Part shown: positions 44,392-51,975 of the stretch, piece by piece
Layout: each line of letters begins with the position of its first letter
How positions within the stretch are numbered: position 1 is the stretch's first letter
Notes under the pieces: generated by a model
Told to the model about the DNA's origin: nothing
Seen by the model: the letters and a program-made list of their open reading frames with translations, nothing else
The model's database searches: none
NCBI GenBank assembly: GCA_900466575.1
Contig: UBMP01000025.1
Coordinates: forward strand, 1 to 64,000
Length of the DNA stretch: 64,000 nucleotides
Reading direction: 5' to 3'
DNA from: Hyphomicrobiales bacterium
GTDB taxonomy: Bacteria; Pseudomonadota; Alphaproteobacteria; Rhizobiales; Rhizobiaceae
Position numbers and translations under genes: made by a program

Positions 44392-44428
44392 CGCTCCTCC
44401 CCCACAGATGGGAGGAGGAGCGGTTTTT
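44392..44428. repeat. Palindromic C-rich/G-rich element between argD and ppk2
   Basis: CGCTCCTCC and GGAGGAGCG form a 9-bp stem around a 13-base loop that can add a CCC/GGG pair, with TTTTT to the right at 44424-44428. It resembles the small C-rich/G-rich palindromes at 20129 and 59675. The T run faces the plus strand, where no gene ends, so it is not an obvious ppk2 terminator. Confidence 0.5.
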
Positions 44429-44432
44429 GTGG

Positions 44433-45311
44433 TCAGTCCTTCAGCAGTTCCGGCCCGTCAAGGATTTCATTGTCGATCTCGCCGATCGCCTGCTTTTCCT
44501 TGCCGTCATAATCCAGTGCATGAAGCATGTGCCGAATGAGGTTGAGGCGGGCGCGCCGCTTGTCGTTGGCCCGGATCACCGTCCAGGGCGCATGCTTGGT
44601 GTGGGTTTCCTTCAGCATCTTGTCACGCGCCTTGGAATAATCGTCCCACTTGGTGAGCGCGGCGATGTCCATGTCTGAGAGTTTCCAGACCTTGAGCGGG
44701 TCGTGGCGCCGATCGTGGAAGCGCTTCAGCTGCATTTCGCGACCGATATTGAGCCAGAACTTGAAGAGGTAGGTGCCGTCATTGACGATCAGCCGCTCGA
44801 ATTCCGGTGTCGCCTTGAGGAAGGCCTTATATTCGTCCTCCGTGCAGAAGCCCATGACGGGTTCGACCCCGGCGCGGTTATACCAGGAGCGGTCGAAGGC
44901 AACGAATTCCCCGGCGGTCGGGAAATGGCTGACATAGCGCTGGAAATACCATTGCCCGCGCTCGGTCTCGGTCGGCTTGGTGAGCGCCACGACGCGGGCG
45001 GAGCGCGGGTTCATATAGGCGAGCGTCGCTGCAATCGAGCCACCCTTGCCTGCAGCGTCACGGCCCTCGAAGACGGACATCACGCGCTTGCCTGTCCTCT
45101 GCAGCCAGAACTGGACCTTCACCAGCTCCTTCTGCAGCGAATAAAGTTCGATCTGGTAGTCCTCCTCCTTCAGCTTTTTCTTGTAGGGATAGCCGCCGGA
45201 ATCGAGCGCCGCCTCTTCGATCCATTCGGGCAGATGCGGATCATCGACATCGAACACCCGCTTCTTGCCGCCAAACTCGAGTTCGACCGCCCTGCTCTTC
45301 TGCTCTGCCAT
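44433..45311 (-). CDS. ppk2: Polyphosphate kinase 2
   Basis: 292 residues. Uses polyphosphate to phosphorylate nucleoside diphosphates. It shows the PPK2 Walker A ([13 protein letters not shown]), Walker B with [17 protein letters not shown], and [35 protein letters not shown] lies upstream of the ATG. Divergent from phoR, the same neighbourhood I recall for S. meliloti ppk2. Two TGTCA half-sites in the shared upstream DNA suggest PhoB input, though their spacing is off. Confidence 0.95.
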   Translation of the reverse strand: MAEQKSRAVELEFGGKKRVFDVDDPHLPEWIEEAALDSGGYPYKKKLKEEDYQIELYSLQKELVKVQFWLQRTGKRVMSVFEGRDAAGKGGSIAATLAYMNPRSARVVALTKPTETERGQWYFQRYVSHFPTAGEFVAFDRSWYNRAGVEPVMGFCTEDEYKAFLKATPEFERLIVNDGTYLFKFWLNIGREMQLKRFHDRRHDPLKVWKLSDMDIAALTKWDDYSKARDKMLKETHTKHAPWTVIRANDKRRARLNLIRHMLHALDYDGKEKQAIGEIDNEILDGPELLKD

Positions 45312-45314
45312 GCG

Positions 45315-45333
45315 CTGTCATTCCTCCTGTCAC
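45315..45333. promoter_or_regulatory. Possible degenerate Pho box between ppk2 and phoR
   Basis: CTGTCAT and CTGTCAC are present as direct repeats but offset by 12 rather than the usual 11 bases, and they overlap the ppk2 ribosome site. The phosphate-gene context makes it worth listing at low confidence. Confidence 0.35.
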
Positions 45334-45433
45334 ATTATTTCATCCTAGCGCGGATGCGCGCGAAGAAAAACATGTCACAATAGAAGCGTAACAAGTTCCC
45401 ACCATTGGCGATTCGCGGTGTTGGGAGGAAGGC

Positions 45434-46690
45434 GTGGCATTGACGGACGACGACGGCAAAATCAGGTGGCGGCAAAGTCCCTATACCCTGTTGGCCGGCC
45501 TGCTTATTCTTGCTTCCGCCCTTGCAGCCGCCCTGCATTCGGTCGCGGGTGCCGTCGTATTGTCGATCTGCGCCGTCGCCATCCTTGCCTATAGGCCCGC
45601 CCGCACCGTCAGGATCGATACCGCTCCCGTGACCGTCGTCGAACCTGCGGTGATCAGCGAGCCACCGCGCGACAATATCGGGATCACGAGTGCCGCGCTC
45701 TCGGTTATCGACCTGCCGCTCTACCTGATCGACGCACGCGAGAATATCGTTTTCCAGAACAGCGCGGCGGCCGAAGCCTTCGGCGAAATAGGGCCCAATG
45801 CCCATATCACCACGCGCCTGCGCTCGCCCGCCATTCTCGACTGCGTGCGCGAGACGATTGCCAAGGGCAATGTCAATACGGTCGAATATTCCGAAAGGCA
45901 TCCGTCGACACGCGTCTATCTGGTCCGCGTCGCGCCGGTGCCCGCTGAAGGCGGCCGCGCGACGCATTTCATCCTGTCGTTCAGGGACATTTCGGAATCG
46001 CGCGTCGTCGAACGAATGCGCTCCGATTTCGTGGCGAATGCGAGCCATGAACTCAGAACGCCGCTTGCTTCCTTGCAAGGCTTCATCGAGACGTTGCAGG
46101 GGCCAGCGAAGAACGACCCGAAGGCGGGCGAACGCTTCCTGGGGATCATGCTGGAGCAGGTGCAGCGGATGAACAGGTTGGTAGACGATCTGCTTTCGCT
46201 GTCGCGGCTCGAGCTGAAGGCGCATATCGCGCCGTCCGACCGGGTTGATCTGCTTCCGCTGCTCGGGCATGTGCGCGACGCGCTGCAGCCGCTGGCAGCA
46301 TCGCTGAATGTCGAGATCGCACTCGACCTGCCCGACGATCCGGTTTTCGTCGCCGGCGACCGCGACGAACTGATCCAGGTGTTCGAAAATCTCGTCCAGA
46401 ATGCTTGCAAATATGGCCAGGAAGGCAAGCGCGTCGAGGTGACGCTGACACCGGCGACAAAGGGCCAGGGGGCCGAAGTCTCGATCCGGGATTTCGGACC
46501 GGGTATCGCAGACGAGCATATTCCGCGCCTGACCGAACGTTTCTATCGCGTCAACGTGGAAGCCAGCCGCTCGAAAAAGGGCACCGGGCTTGGGCTTGCC
46601 ATCGTCAAGCATATCCTGACCCGGCATCGCGCGCGCCTCATCGTGAAGTCGGAAATCGGCAAGGGATCTGTCTTCACCGTCAGATTTTGA
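45434..46690 (+). CDS. phoR: Phosphate-regulon sensor histidine kinase PhoR
   Basis: 418 residues. Two adjacent membrane helices with almost no periplasmic loop are typical of PhoR. A PAS domain follows (LPLYLIDARENIVFQNSAAAEAFG...), then HisKA (ANASHELRTPLASLQGF) and HATPase_c (ENLVQNACKYG, DFGPGI, KGTGLGLAIVKHIL). GTG start with GGAGGAAGG upstream. It phosphorylates PhoB when phosphate is scarce, sensing through Pst/PhoU. Unusually, phoU follows directly, with pstSCAB absent. Confidence 0.93.
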   Translation: MALTDDDGKIRWRQSPYTLLAGLLILASALAAALHSVAGAVVLSICAVAILAYRPARTVRIDTAPVTVVEPAVISEPPRDNIGITSAALSVIDLPLYLIDARENIVFQNSAAAEAFGEIGPNAHITTRLRSPAILDCVRETIAKGNVNTVEYSERHPSTRVYLVRVAPVPAEGGRATHFILSFRDISESRVVERMRSDFVANASHELRTPLASLQGFIETLQGPAKNDPKAGERFLGIMLEQVQRMNRLVDDLLSLSRLELKAHIAPSDRVDLLPLLGHVRDALQPLAASLNVEIALDLPDDPVFVAGDRDELIQVFENLVQNACKYGQEGKRVEVTLTPATKGQGAEVSIRDFGPGIADEHIPRLTERFYRVNVEASRSKKGTGLGLAIVKHILTRHRARLIVKSEIGKGSVFTVRF

Positions 46691-46752
46691 CGGCACGTAT
46701 GATGACAGCCGTTCACGCGTTCGAAATAAACGAGTGAATTCAGCCGCATAAT

Positions 46753-46785
46753 TTGTCACAAATCTTTTGCCAAAGTGTCATAAAA
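46753..46785 (+). promoter_or_regulatory. Pho box upstream of phoU
   Basis: Three consecutive 11-mers, TTGTCACAAAT, CTTTTGCCAAA and GTGTCATAAAA, show the 11-bp phase and TGTCA core of PhoB sites; the middle one is degenerate. It lies about 105 bases before phoU, where the pst operon promoter would normally be. Confidence 0.72.
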
Positions 46786-46889
46786 GCATTGGCGGGTGGC
46801 GCTAGGAAAGCGCATCCAGAACGAATGCGTCGCGCCAGGCTTGGTGCGTCCGAGCATGAACGCGCAACGGCTGATCGAAGAGGCCCGAC

Positions 46890-47600
46890 ATGACCCAATC
46901 CCACATTATGACCGCCTATGACGAGGAACTGCGTTTTCTCACCCGCCGGATCGCGGAAATGGGCGGCATGGCCGAGCAGATGGCTGCGGACGCGGTTCGC
47001 GCGCTGGTCAACGCCGATGCGGCGCTGGCGCAACGCGTGATTTCGGATGACGCCATTCTCGACGCCGCCGAGCGCGAAATTACCGACAAGGCGATCCTGA
47101 CGATTGCCCGCCGCCAGCCGGTCGCCAACGACCTGCGCGAAATCATGGGTTCGATCCGCATCGCCTCCGACCTCGAGCGCGTCGGCGACCTGGGTAAGAA
47201 TACCGCGAAGCGCGTGATTGCCGTCCAGCAGAGCGGCGTTCCGCGTGCGCTGGCCCGCGGCATGGAGCATCTTTCCGAGCTGGCGCTGGCGCAGCTGAAG
47301 GACGTGCTTGACGTCTATTCCACGCGTTCCGCCGAAAAGGCCGAAGCGATCCGCGACCGCGACGAAGAGATCGACGCCATGTACACGTCGCTCTTCCGTG
47401 AGCTGCTGACCTACATGATGGAAGATCCGCGCAACATCACGTCCTGCACGCATCTTCTCTTCTGCGCCAAGAACATCGAGCGCATCGGCGACCATGCGAC
47501 CAACATCGCGGAAACCATCTATTACATGACCACCGGCATGCAGCCGGCTGGCGAGCGCCCGAAGGACGACAACACCGCCACGATGACGGTCGAAGGCTGA
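46890..47600 (+). CDS. phoU: Phosphate-signalling protein PhoU
   Basis: 236 residues, two three-helix PhoU repeats: HIMTAYDEELRFLTRRIAEMGGMAEQM and a second with LFRELLTYMMEDPRNITSCTHLLFCAKNIERIGDHATNIAETIYYM carrying the E/DxxxD metal motifs. It links the Pst transporter to PhoR and prevents runaway phosphate uptake. It is 16 bases upstream of phoB and has its own Pho box. Confidence 0.95.
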   Translation: MTQSHIMTAYDEELRFLTRRIAEMGGMAEQMAADAVRALVNADAALAQRVISDDAILDAAEREITDKAILTIARRQPVANDLREIMGSIRIASDLERVGDLGKNTAKRVIAVQQSGVPRALARGMEHLSELALAQLKDVLDVYSTRSAEKAEAIRDRDEEIDAMYTSLFRELLTYMMEDPRNITSCTHLLFCAKNIERIGDHATNIAETIYYMTTGMQPAGERPKDDNTATMTVEG

Positions 47601-47616
47601 AGGCGGTAGAAGCGTC

Positions 47617-48300
47617 ATGCAGCCGAAGATTACGGTGGTCGAAGACGAGGAGGCGCTGAGCGTTCTCCTGCGTTACAATCTGGAAGCCGAAGGCTACGAG
47701 GTCGAGACGATCCTGCGTGGCGACGAGGCGGATATCCGCCTGCAGGAGCAGGTGCCGGATCTGCTGATCCTCGATTGGATGCTGCCGGGCGTGCCGGGCA
47801 TCGAGCTATGCCGGCGCTTGAGGGCGCGGCCGACGACCGAGCGGCTGCCGATCATCATGCTGACGGCGCGCGGCGAGGAAAGCGAGCGCATTCGCGGTCT
47901 TTCGACCGGAGCAGACGACTATGTCGTGAAGCCCTTCTCCACGCCGGAACTGATGGCGCGCGTCAAGGCCATGCTGCGCCGCGCCAAGCCTGAGGTCGTC
48001 TCCTCGCAGCTGAAATGCGGCGATATCGAGCTTGACCGGGACAGCCACCGCGTTCACCGCCGCTCGCGCGAAGTGCGCCTCGGGCCAACAGAATTCCGCC
48101 TGCTGGAATTCTTCATGTCGTCGCCCGGCCGCGTCTTCTCGCGTTCGCAGCTTCTCGACGGCGTCTGGGGCCATGACATCTATGTCGACGAGCGCACGGT
48201 CGACGTTCATATCGGTCGCCTGCGCAAGGCGCTGAACTTCTCCAACATGCCGGATGTCATCCGCACCGTTCGCGGCGCCGGTTATTCGATGGAAGGCTGA
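47617..48300 (+). CDS. phoB: Phosphate-regulon response regulator PhoB
   Basis: 227 residues. Receiver with VVEDEE, phospho-Asp in LLILDWMLPGVPG, Thr in MLTARGEE and Lys in YVVKPF. The winged helix HRRSREVRLGPTEFRLLEFFMSSPGRVFSRSQLLDGVWGHDIYVDERTVDVHIGRLRKAL is PhoB-like. It activates genes with Pho boxes, two of which are visible in this window (phoU, olsB). Confidence 0.96.
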   Translation: MQPKITVVEDEEALSVLLRYNLEAEGYEVETILRGDEADIRLQEQVPDLLILDWMLPGVPGIELCRRLRARPTTERLPIIMLTARGEESERIRGLSTGADDYVVKPFSTPELMARVKAMLRRAKPEVVSSQLKCGDIELDRDSHRVHRRSREVRLGPTEFRLLEFFMSSPGRVFSRSQLLDGVWGHDIYVDERTVDVHIGRLRKALNFSNMPDVIRTVRGAGYSMEG

Positions 48301-48315
48301 TAAGCAATACAAAGT

Positions 48316-48349
48316 GCGGCCGAGCCCTGTCAGAGGCGCGGCCGCCTTT
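48316..48349 (+). terminator. Possible weak terminator after phoB
   Basis: GCGGCCG and CGGCCGC form a 7-bp stem with a 16-base loop, followed by CTTTG, 16 bases beyond the phoB stop. The short T run makes it a weak candidate. Confidence 0.4.
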
Positions 48350-48462
48350 GCGTTGGTGTGGTCTCTCATCGCTATTTTCGGATACGGGGGAACCGATCCC
48401 GTATTCGGGCGTTCTTCCGAGGCAAACGGAATGTGTTTGTTCCGATAAAAGGAGAAACGCTC

Positions 48463-48654
48463 ATGAGCAGCACGACTGACAAGATTTCCGGCAAGGCCAA
48501 CGAACTCAGCGGCAAGGCCAAGCAGGCCGTAGGCAAGGCTGTCGGCGACGACAAGATGCGCGCCAAGGGCGCCGCTCAGGAGGTCAAGGGCAAGGTCCAG
48601 ACCGCCAAGGGCAATGCCAAGGAAGCCGTCAAGGACGCCACGGACCGTCTCTGA
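48463..48654 (+). CDS. CsbD-family stress protein
   Basis: 63 residues, small, Lys/Ala/Gly-rich and helical ([59 protein letters not shown]), the CsbD signature of abundant general-stress proteins of unknown mechanism. AAAAGGAG precedes the ATG at 48463. It ends before a strong hairpin terminator. Confidence 0.9.
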   Translation: MSSTTDKISGKANELSGKAKQAVGKAVGDDKMRAKGAAQEVKGKVQTAKGNAKEAVKDATDRL

Positions 48655-48705
48655 CGGCCACTGCAGAACCCATCCCCTCCCCCGATCCCTCATCCTCTCA
48701 AAAAG

Positions 48706-48735
48706 AAACGGGCCCTCACGGGCCCGTTTTATTTT
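48706..48735 (+). terminator. Terminator between csbD-family gene and gcrA
   Basis: AAACGGGCCC and GGGCCCGTTT form a 10-bp stem with loop TCAC, then TATTTT. It is centred in the convergent gap and can serve both strands. Confidence 0.85.
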
Positions 48736-48752
48736 CTGCTATCCGCTCGACT

Positions 48753-49286
48753 TCAGCGGCCGGCGCGGCGGCGCTCGGCAGACGGCTGGTAGGCCAAACG
48801 CGCATGATAGGTGCAATAGGGCGAGCTATCCGGGCTGTCATTGCCGCAGAAGTGGAAATCGTCCTTCATCGGGTCGCCAACCGGCCATTTGCAGGTGCGC
48901 TCGGTCAGTTCCGTCAGCGCCAAGCGGCGCGAGATCGGAACGACGACGTTGGACGCCGGCTGCACTTCAGTCTCGTAATAGACTTCCGTCTCGACCTCTT
49001 CCTTCAGCATGGTCGCGCCCTGGGCGCGGGTCACCGTGCGGGTCACGGTGCGCGGCATGAAAGACTGAGAACGGGGCGCTGCGGCCGTCGTCTGGCGCTT
49101 GGCAGGGCGCGCTGTGGCTGCACCGCCGGCCTTGGCGCGGCCCGGCAGGCAAAGGCGGTGCACCTTGCCGATCACCGCGTTGCGGCTCACGCCGCCAAGC
49201 TGTGCAGCAATCTGGCTGGCGCTCAAACCTTCGGACCACAATTTCTTCAGTCTTTCGACGCGCTCGTCTGTCCAGCCCATCGTCAT
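48753..49286 (-). CDS. gcrA: Cell-cycle regulator GcrA
   Basis: 177 residues. The N-terminus GWTDERVERLKKLWSEGLSASQIAAQLGGVSRNAVIGKVHRLCL is the hallmark GcrA DNA-binding domain. A variable linker follows, then the sigma-interacting C-terminal domain with CKWPVGDP...FHFCGNDSPDSSPYCTYHARLAYQP. GcrA binds promoters methylated at GANTC by CcrM and recruits RNA polymerase through sigma-70 region 2. AAGGAG precedes the ATG. The upstream DNA is unusually rich in GANTC. Confidence 0.96.
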   Translation of the reverse strand: MTMGWTDERVERLKKLWSEGLSASQIAAQLGGVSRNAVIGKVHRLCLPGRAKAGGAATARPAKRQTTAAAPRSQSFMPRTVTRTVTRAQGATMLKEEVETEVYYETEVQPASNVVVPISRRLALTELTERTCKWPVGDPMKDDFHFCGNDSPDSSPYCTYHARLAYQPSAERRRAGR

Positions 49287-49398
49287 CGTATAATCCGCTC
49301 CTTGTGCCTCGCAGAATCCACCACCGAGGCCGCGGATGGGTTCCGCTGCCGGGATACGCGTTTACAGTGTGGTGACTAGTTCCGCCGCATGCGATCTA

Positions 49399-49464
49399 GT
49401 AATTATTTGTTAACCTAAAGGGTGGGTGACTCTGTGGCAAGAGTCGGCGGAATCCGCGAGAATC
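49399..49464 (-). promoter_or_regulatory. GANTC cluster with CtrA-like box upstream of gcrA
   Basis: GTAA-N7-TTAAC (49399-49414) is one base from a CtrA box. Immediately beyond it, four GANTC sites (GACTC, GAGTC, GAATC, GAATC) lie within 37 bases. This fits cell-cycle and CcrM-methylation control of gcrA, by analogy with Caulobacter. Confidence 0.6.
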
Positions 49465-49664
49465 ACTTTCTGCTCTTTTCCCCAACTTGATGGGATTTCG
49501 GCAACACTCGCCGCCGACGCACAGCAGGCTGTCTAAATTACAAACCATTGTAATATAATAATTTATTCGAATGCCATTGAGACTTTTGCAGCTGCAATGC
49601 CTACCGTTACGGAAGGTAGAATCCCGTTGAGTCAGACACAAAAAAATCTTGCCGCCTGATACAA

Positions 49665-49690
49665 AAAATCCCGCCGTCAAGCGGGATTTT
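49665..49690 (-). terminator. Terminator of the coiled-coil membrane protein gene
   Basis: AAAATCCCGC and GCGGGATTTT form a 10-bp stem with a 6-base loop. On the minus strand it is followed by a T run, 28 bases past the stop. Confidence 0.85.
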
Positions 49691-49718
49691 CCAAAAAATA
49701 CGCTCAATCAGTGGTCGA

Positions 49719-51575
49719 TCAACCGTTCGGCAGCACGTGGATCGAGAAGAGTTTCGCCGTATTGCCCTCGCCGCCTGCATCAGCATTGATGACCAGCCGA
49801 CCCGGCCCCTCGGCCGCACCACCGGCCTTGACCTGAACATCGAACATCAGGTCCGTCTTGTTCTGCGAGAGGAGGAAACGGTGACGCCCGCAGTTTCCGA
49901 GCCCGCCAAATTCGCATTCGACGGTGACCTGAACCGGCTTGTCTCCGCCTTCCAGCATCAGGGCGATATTGGAGGTCTTGCCCTGCATGGACGCGATGAC
50001 GTCCTGCGGCAACTCGATGGTCACCGAGCCATCAAGGCCAGGCGCGGCGGAGGTGATGGCGAGGTAGGGCCCGGAACCGCTCTGCTCGACCTTGGCAGTG
50101 GCCTGCGAGCCCACTGTAAACGACTTCGACTTGCCGGCCTCGAAGAGCTTCGTCCACTCGTCGCCATAGCCGCCCTGGCGCGAGAGCGACTTCAACTGCT
50201 TGGCGCCGTCGAAATCCTCTTCCTTCACGCTCGGCGGCGGATTCGGGACAGATCCGTCGCGAACGGCCTTTGGCAGGGTCAGGCCCGTGCTTTCGACCCA
50301 CCACCACCCGGCGGCTCCGAAGGCAGCGAGTGTGATGACGGCAAACGCGCGCGCTTTCCAGCGGCTCTTGCGGCGCGGCTTTATGGCGCGTTCCGGCGGC
50401 AGGTGTATGACGTCCGGCTGAGCCTCCGGCTCTTGCCGGGCCGCGAGTGCCGGCTCCGGCGTCTCGATGTCGAAGGACGGAACGCGACGCTCAGCACGGT
50501 GTTCGACCTCCGGCATGATATCGAAGACCGGCTCGCGCGGGCCATCTCGGCCTTCCAGTTCAACCTCCGGCGCGTCCAGCGATGGCGCCATGTCACGCGA
50601 GACGACGTCTTCATGGCGCACCATCCCGCCGATCGCAGCGGCGGAAGCCTGCTGCTCCAGCCGGTCGGCCTCTTCGGTGGCTCTTGCTTCCATCAGTCTG
50701 GCTCGCTCGGCCTCGGCCGCACGGCGGGCTTCTTCTTCGGCTACACGGCGCTCGGCTTCTTCGCGGACGAACCGCTCACGCTCCGCGGCCTGCCGCGCAG
50801 CCTCTTCCTGTGCACGCTGCCCCCGCTCCCTCGCCTCGCGTTCACGCTCGGCTGCCTGTTGCTCGGCGAACTCGCGGGCCGCCTGCTCGCGTGCCAAGCG
50901 CTCCCGTTCGGCCTGGGCGCGAATGGCTTCCTCGCGCTCGGCCTGTTCCTCGAGCGCCTTCCGGCGGGCTTCCGCCTCGCGTTCCGCCTGCTCTGCGGCA
51001 TGGCGGCGGGCATCTTCAGCCAGACGGCGCGCCTCTTCCTCCTGCCGCTCGGCGGCAAGCATCTGTTCGCGCTCCTGCAGCGCGCGTTCGCGTGCCGCCT
51101 GTTCGCGGGCGGCGATCCGCTCGCGAAGAGCACGCTGCGCCGCCTCGTATTCCAGTTCGCGTGCGACACGCTCGCGATCGATCTCCTCGCGGCGGCGGCG
51201 CATTTCGGCATCACGCTCCGCCTGCTCCCGCGCCCGCTCGTTGCGCTCGCGCGCCTGCTCGGCCTCGATGCGGGCTTGCTCTGCCATCTCGATTTCGCGT
51301 TTGCGTCGCGCCTCACGCTCGGCGGCCTCACGGGCGGCGCGCTGACGTGACTCATGCTCCATATAATCGAGCTTGGCGTCGCGCTCGACACGGTTGATGG
51401 CAGCCTCCAGCTGCCGGCGCTGCTCGGAGGCGACAGCGGCATCAGTGATGTTCTGCTGTCGCAGACCATTTTCCAGCGCCATGCGGGCAGATTGGTAGAC
51501 GCGGGCGCGCTGCTCCGGGTCCGCACCGGGACCTACCCGCTCGAGCGCCTTCCTGATGGCCGTTTCCAGACTCAA
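49719..51575 (-). CDS. Coiled-coil membrane protein of unknown function
   Basis: About 618 residues. The first 350 are an uninterrupted Glu/Arg/Ala-rich heptad pattern, surely cytoplasmic coiled coil. An acidic linker follows, then a basic stop (KPRRKSRWKARAF) and one membrane span (AVITLAAFGAAGWWWV). The final 190 residues are periplasmic and beta-rich (GGYGDEWTKLFEAGKSKSFTVGSQATAKVEQS...VTVECEFGGLGNCGRHRFLLSQNKTDLMFDVQV). I chose a TTG at 51575 with GAGGAG eight bases upstream; the longer frame to 51725 lacks a site. The layout recalls TolA-like or polarity scaffolds but no family is recognised. Confidence 0.8.
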   Translation of the reverse strand: MSLETAIRKALERVGPGADPEQRARVYQSARMALENGLRQQNITDAAVASEQRRQLEAAINRVERDAKLDYMEHESRQRAAREAAEREARRKREIEMAEQARIEAEQARERNERAREQAERDAEMRRRREEIDRERVARELEYEAAQRALRERIAAREQAARERALQEREQMLAAERQEEEARRLAEDARRHAAEQAEREAEARRKALEEQAEREEAIRAQAERERLAREQAAREFAEQQAAEREREARERGQRAQEEAARQAAERERFVREEAERRVAEEEARRAAEAERARLMEARATEEADRLEQQASAAAIGGMVRHEDVVSRDMAPSLDAPEVELEGRDGPREPVFDIMPEVEHRAERRVPSFDIETPEPALAARQEPEAQPDVIHLPPERAIKPRRKSRWKARAFAVITLAAFGAAGWWWVESTGLTLPKAVRDGSVPNPPPSVKEEDFDGAKQLKSLSRQGGYGDEWTKLFEAGKSKSFTVGSQATAKVEQSGSGPYLAITSAAPGLDGSVTIELPQDVIASMQGKTSNIALMLEGGDKPVQVTVECEFGGLGNCGRHRFLLSQNKTDLMFDVQVKAGGAAEGPGRLVINADAGGEGNTAKLFSIHVLPNG

Positions 51576-51900
51576 ATGCTTCTGCTCCTCAAGCGCGTGG
51601 CAATGTGCGACGACCGCTTGTACGCCTTCGTTTTCTGTTCTCGGCGCGTCACATCGCAAGACCGCAGAGCGATTTTGCGCAACACGCCCGGTGTGCGGCA
51701 GCCCCCCGCCCGCCGGAAAATCCATAGCCTGAAATGCAGTTTCTACAAACTGTCCGGCCGTTCAAACGCCCCGTAAAGAATGCCCGACGCGCTTTCAATC
51801 CCGAAGCTCTACTAAACAACGCCCCTCGGCGAAAATAGCAAGTGACATCTTATCCACTACGCCGACGCGTGCTGCCGCCTGCGGTACGCCGATATTTCAA

Positions 51901-51918
51901 TTTTCATCCTGATGAAAA
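51901..51918. repeat. 8-bp inverted repeat beside operator copy 2
   Basis: TTTTCATC-CT-GATGAAAA is a perfect inverted repeat 12 bases upstream of the second operator-like palindrome. It may be a second regulator's site. Confidence 0.5.
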
Positions 51919-51930
51919 CCTGCTACTAAA

Positions 51931-51952
51931 TTGACGTTTGCGTAAACGTCAT
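51931..51952. promoter_or_regulatory. Near-perfect palindromic operator, copy 2
   Basis: The same 21 bases as at 6079-6099, centred on GACGTTTGCGTAAACGTC, 24 bases ahead of the nitronate monooxygenase start. The identity of two long sites 46 kb apart implies a shared regulator. LiuR-type MerR control of acyl and branched-chain catabolism is the suggested match. Confidence 0.75.
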
Positions 51953-51975
51953 AATTGCCGAAGCCGGGAGGAACC

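Larger units (their letters stand above)
49287..49718. other. gcrA upstream region, AT-rich with GANTC sites
   Basis: 432 bases without a supported gene. It holds GANTC sites at 49314, 49428, 49441, 49450, 49460 and 49629, a CtrA-like half-site, and the terminator of the next minus-strand gene at 49665-49690. The middle (49540-49570) is strongly AT-rich. Confidence 0.65.
51576..51975. other. Divergent promoter region with stacked palindromes
   Basis: 400 bases between the coiled-coil protein gene and nitronate monooxygenase. It holds a perfect 8-bp inverted repeat at 51901-51918 and the operator-like palindrome at 51931-51952. No gene is seen; the first 150 bases could encode an N-terminal extension of the coiled-coil protein. 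Confidence 0.6.

Noticed and set aside
45315-45333. Strong Pho box between ppk2 and phoR
   Set aside because: The two TGTCA half-sites are 12 rather than 11 bases apart and overlap the ppk2 ribosome site, so I list it only as a weak candidate.
49737-51350. Long open frame on the plus strand opposite the coiled-coil membrane protein
   Set aside because: It mirrors the Glu/Arg-rich heptads of the minus-strand gene, reads as Arg/Leu/Gly-rich sequence with no domain, and has no ribosome site. Long antisense frames are expected opposite GC-rich coiled-coil genes.
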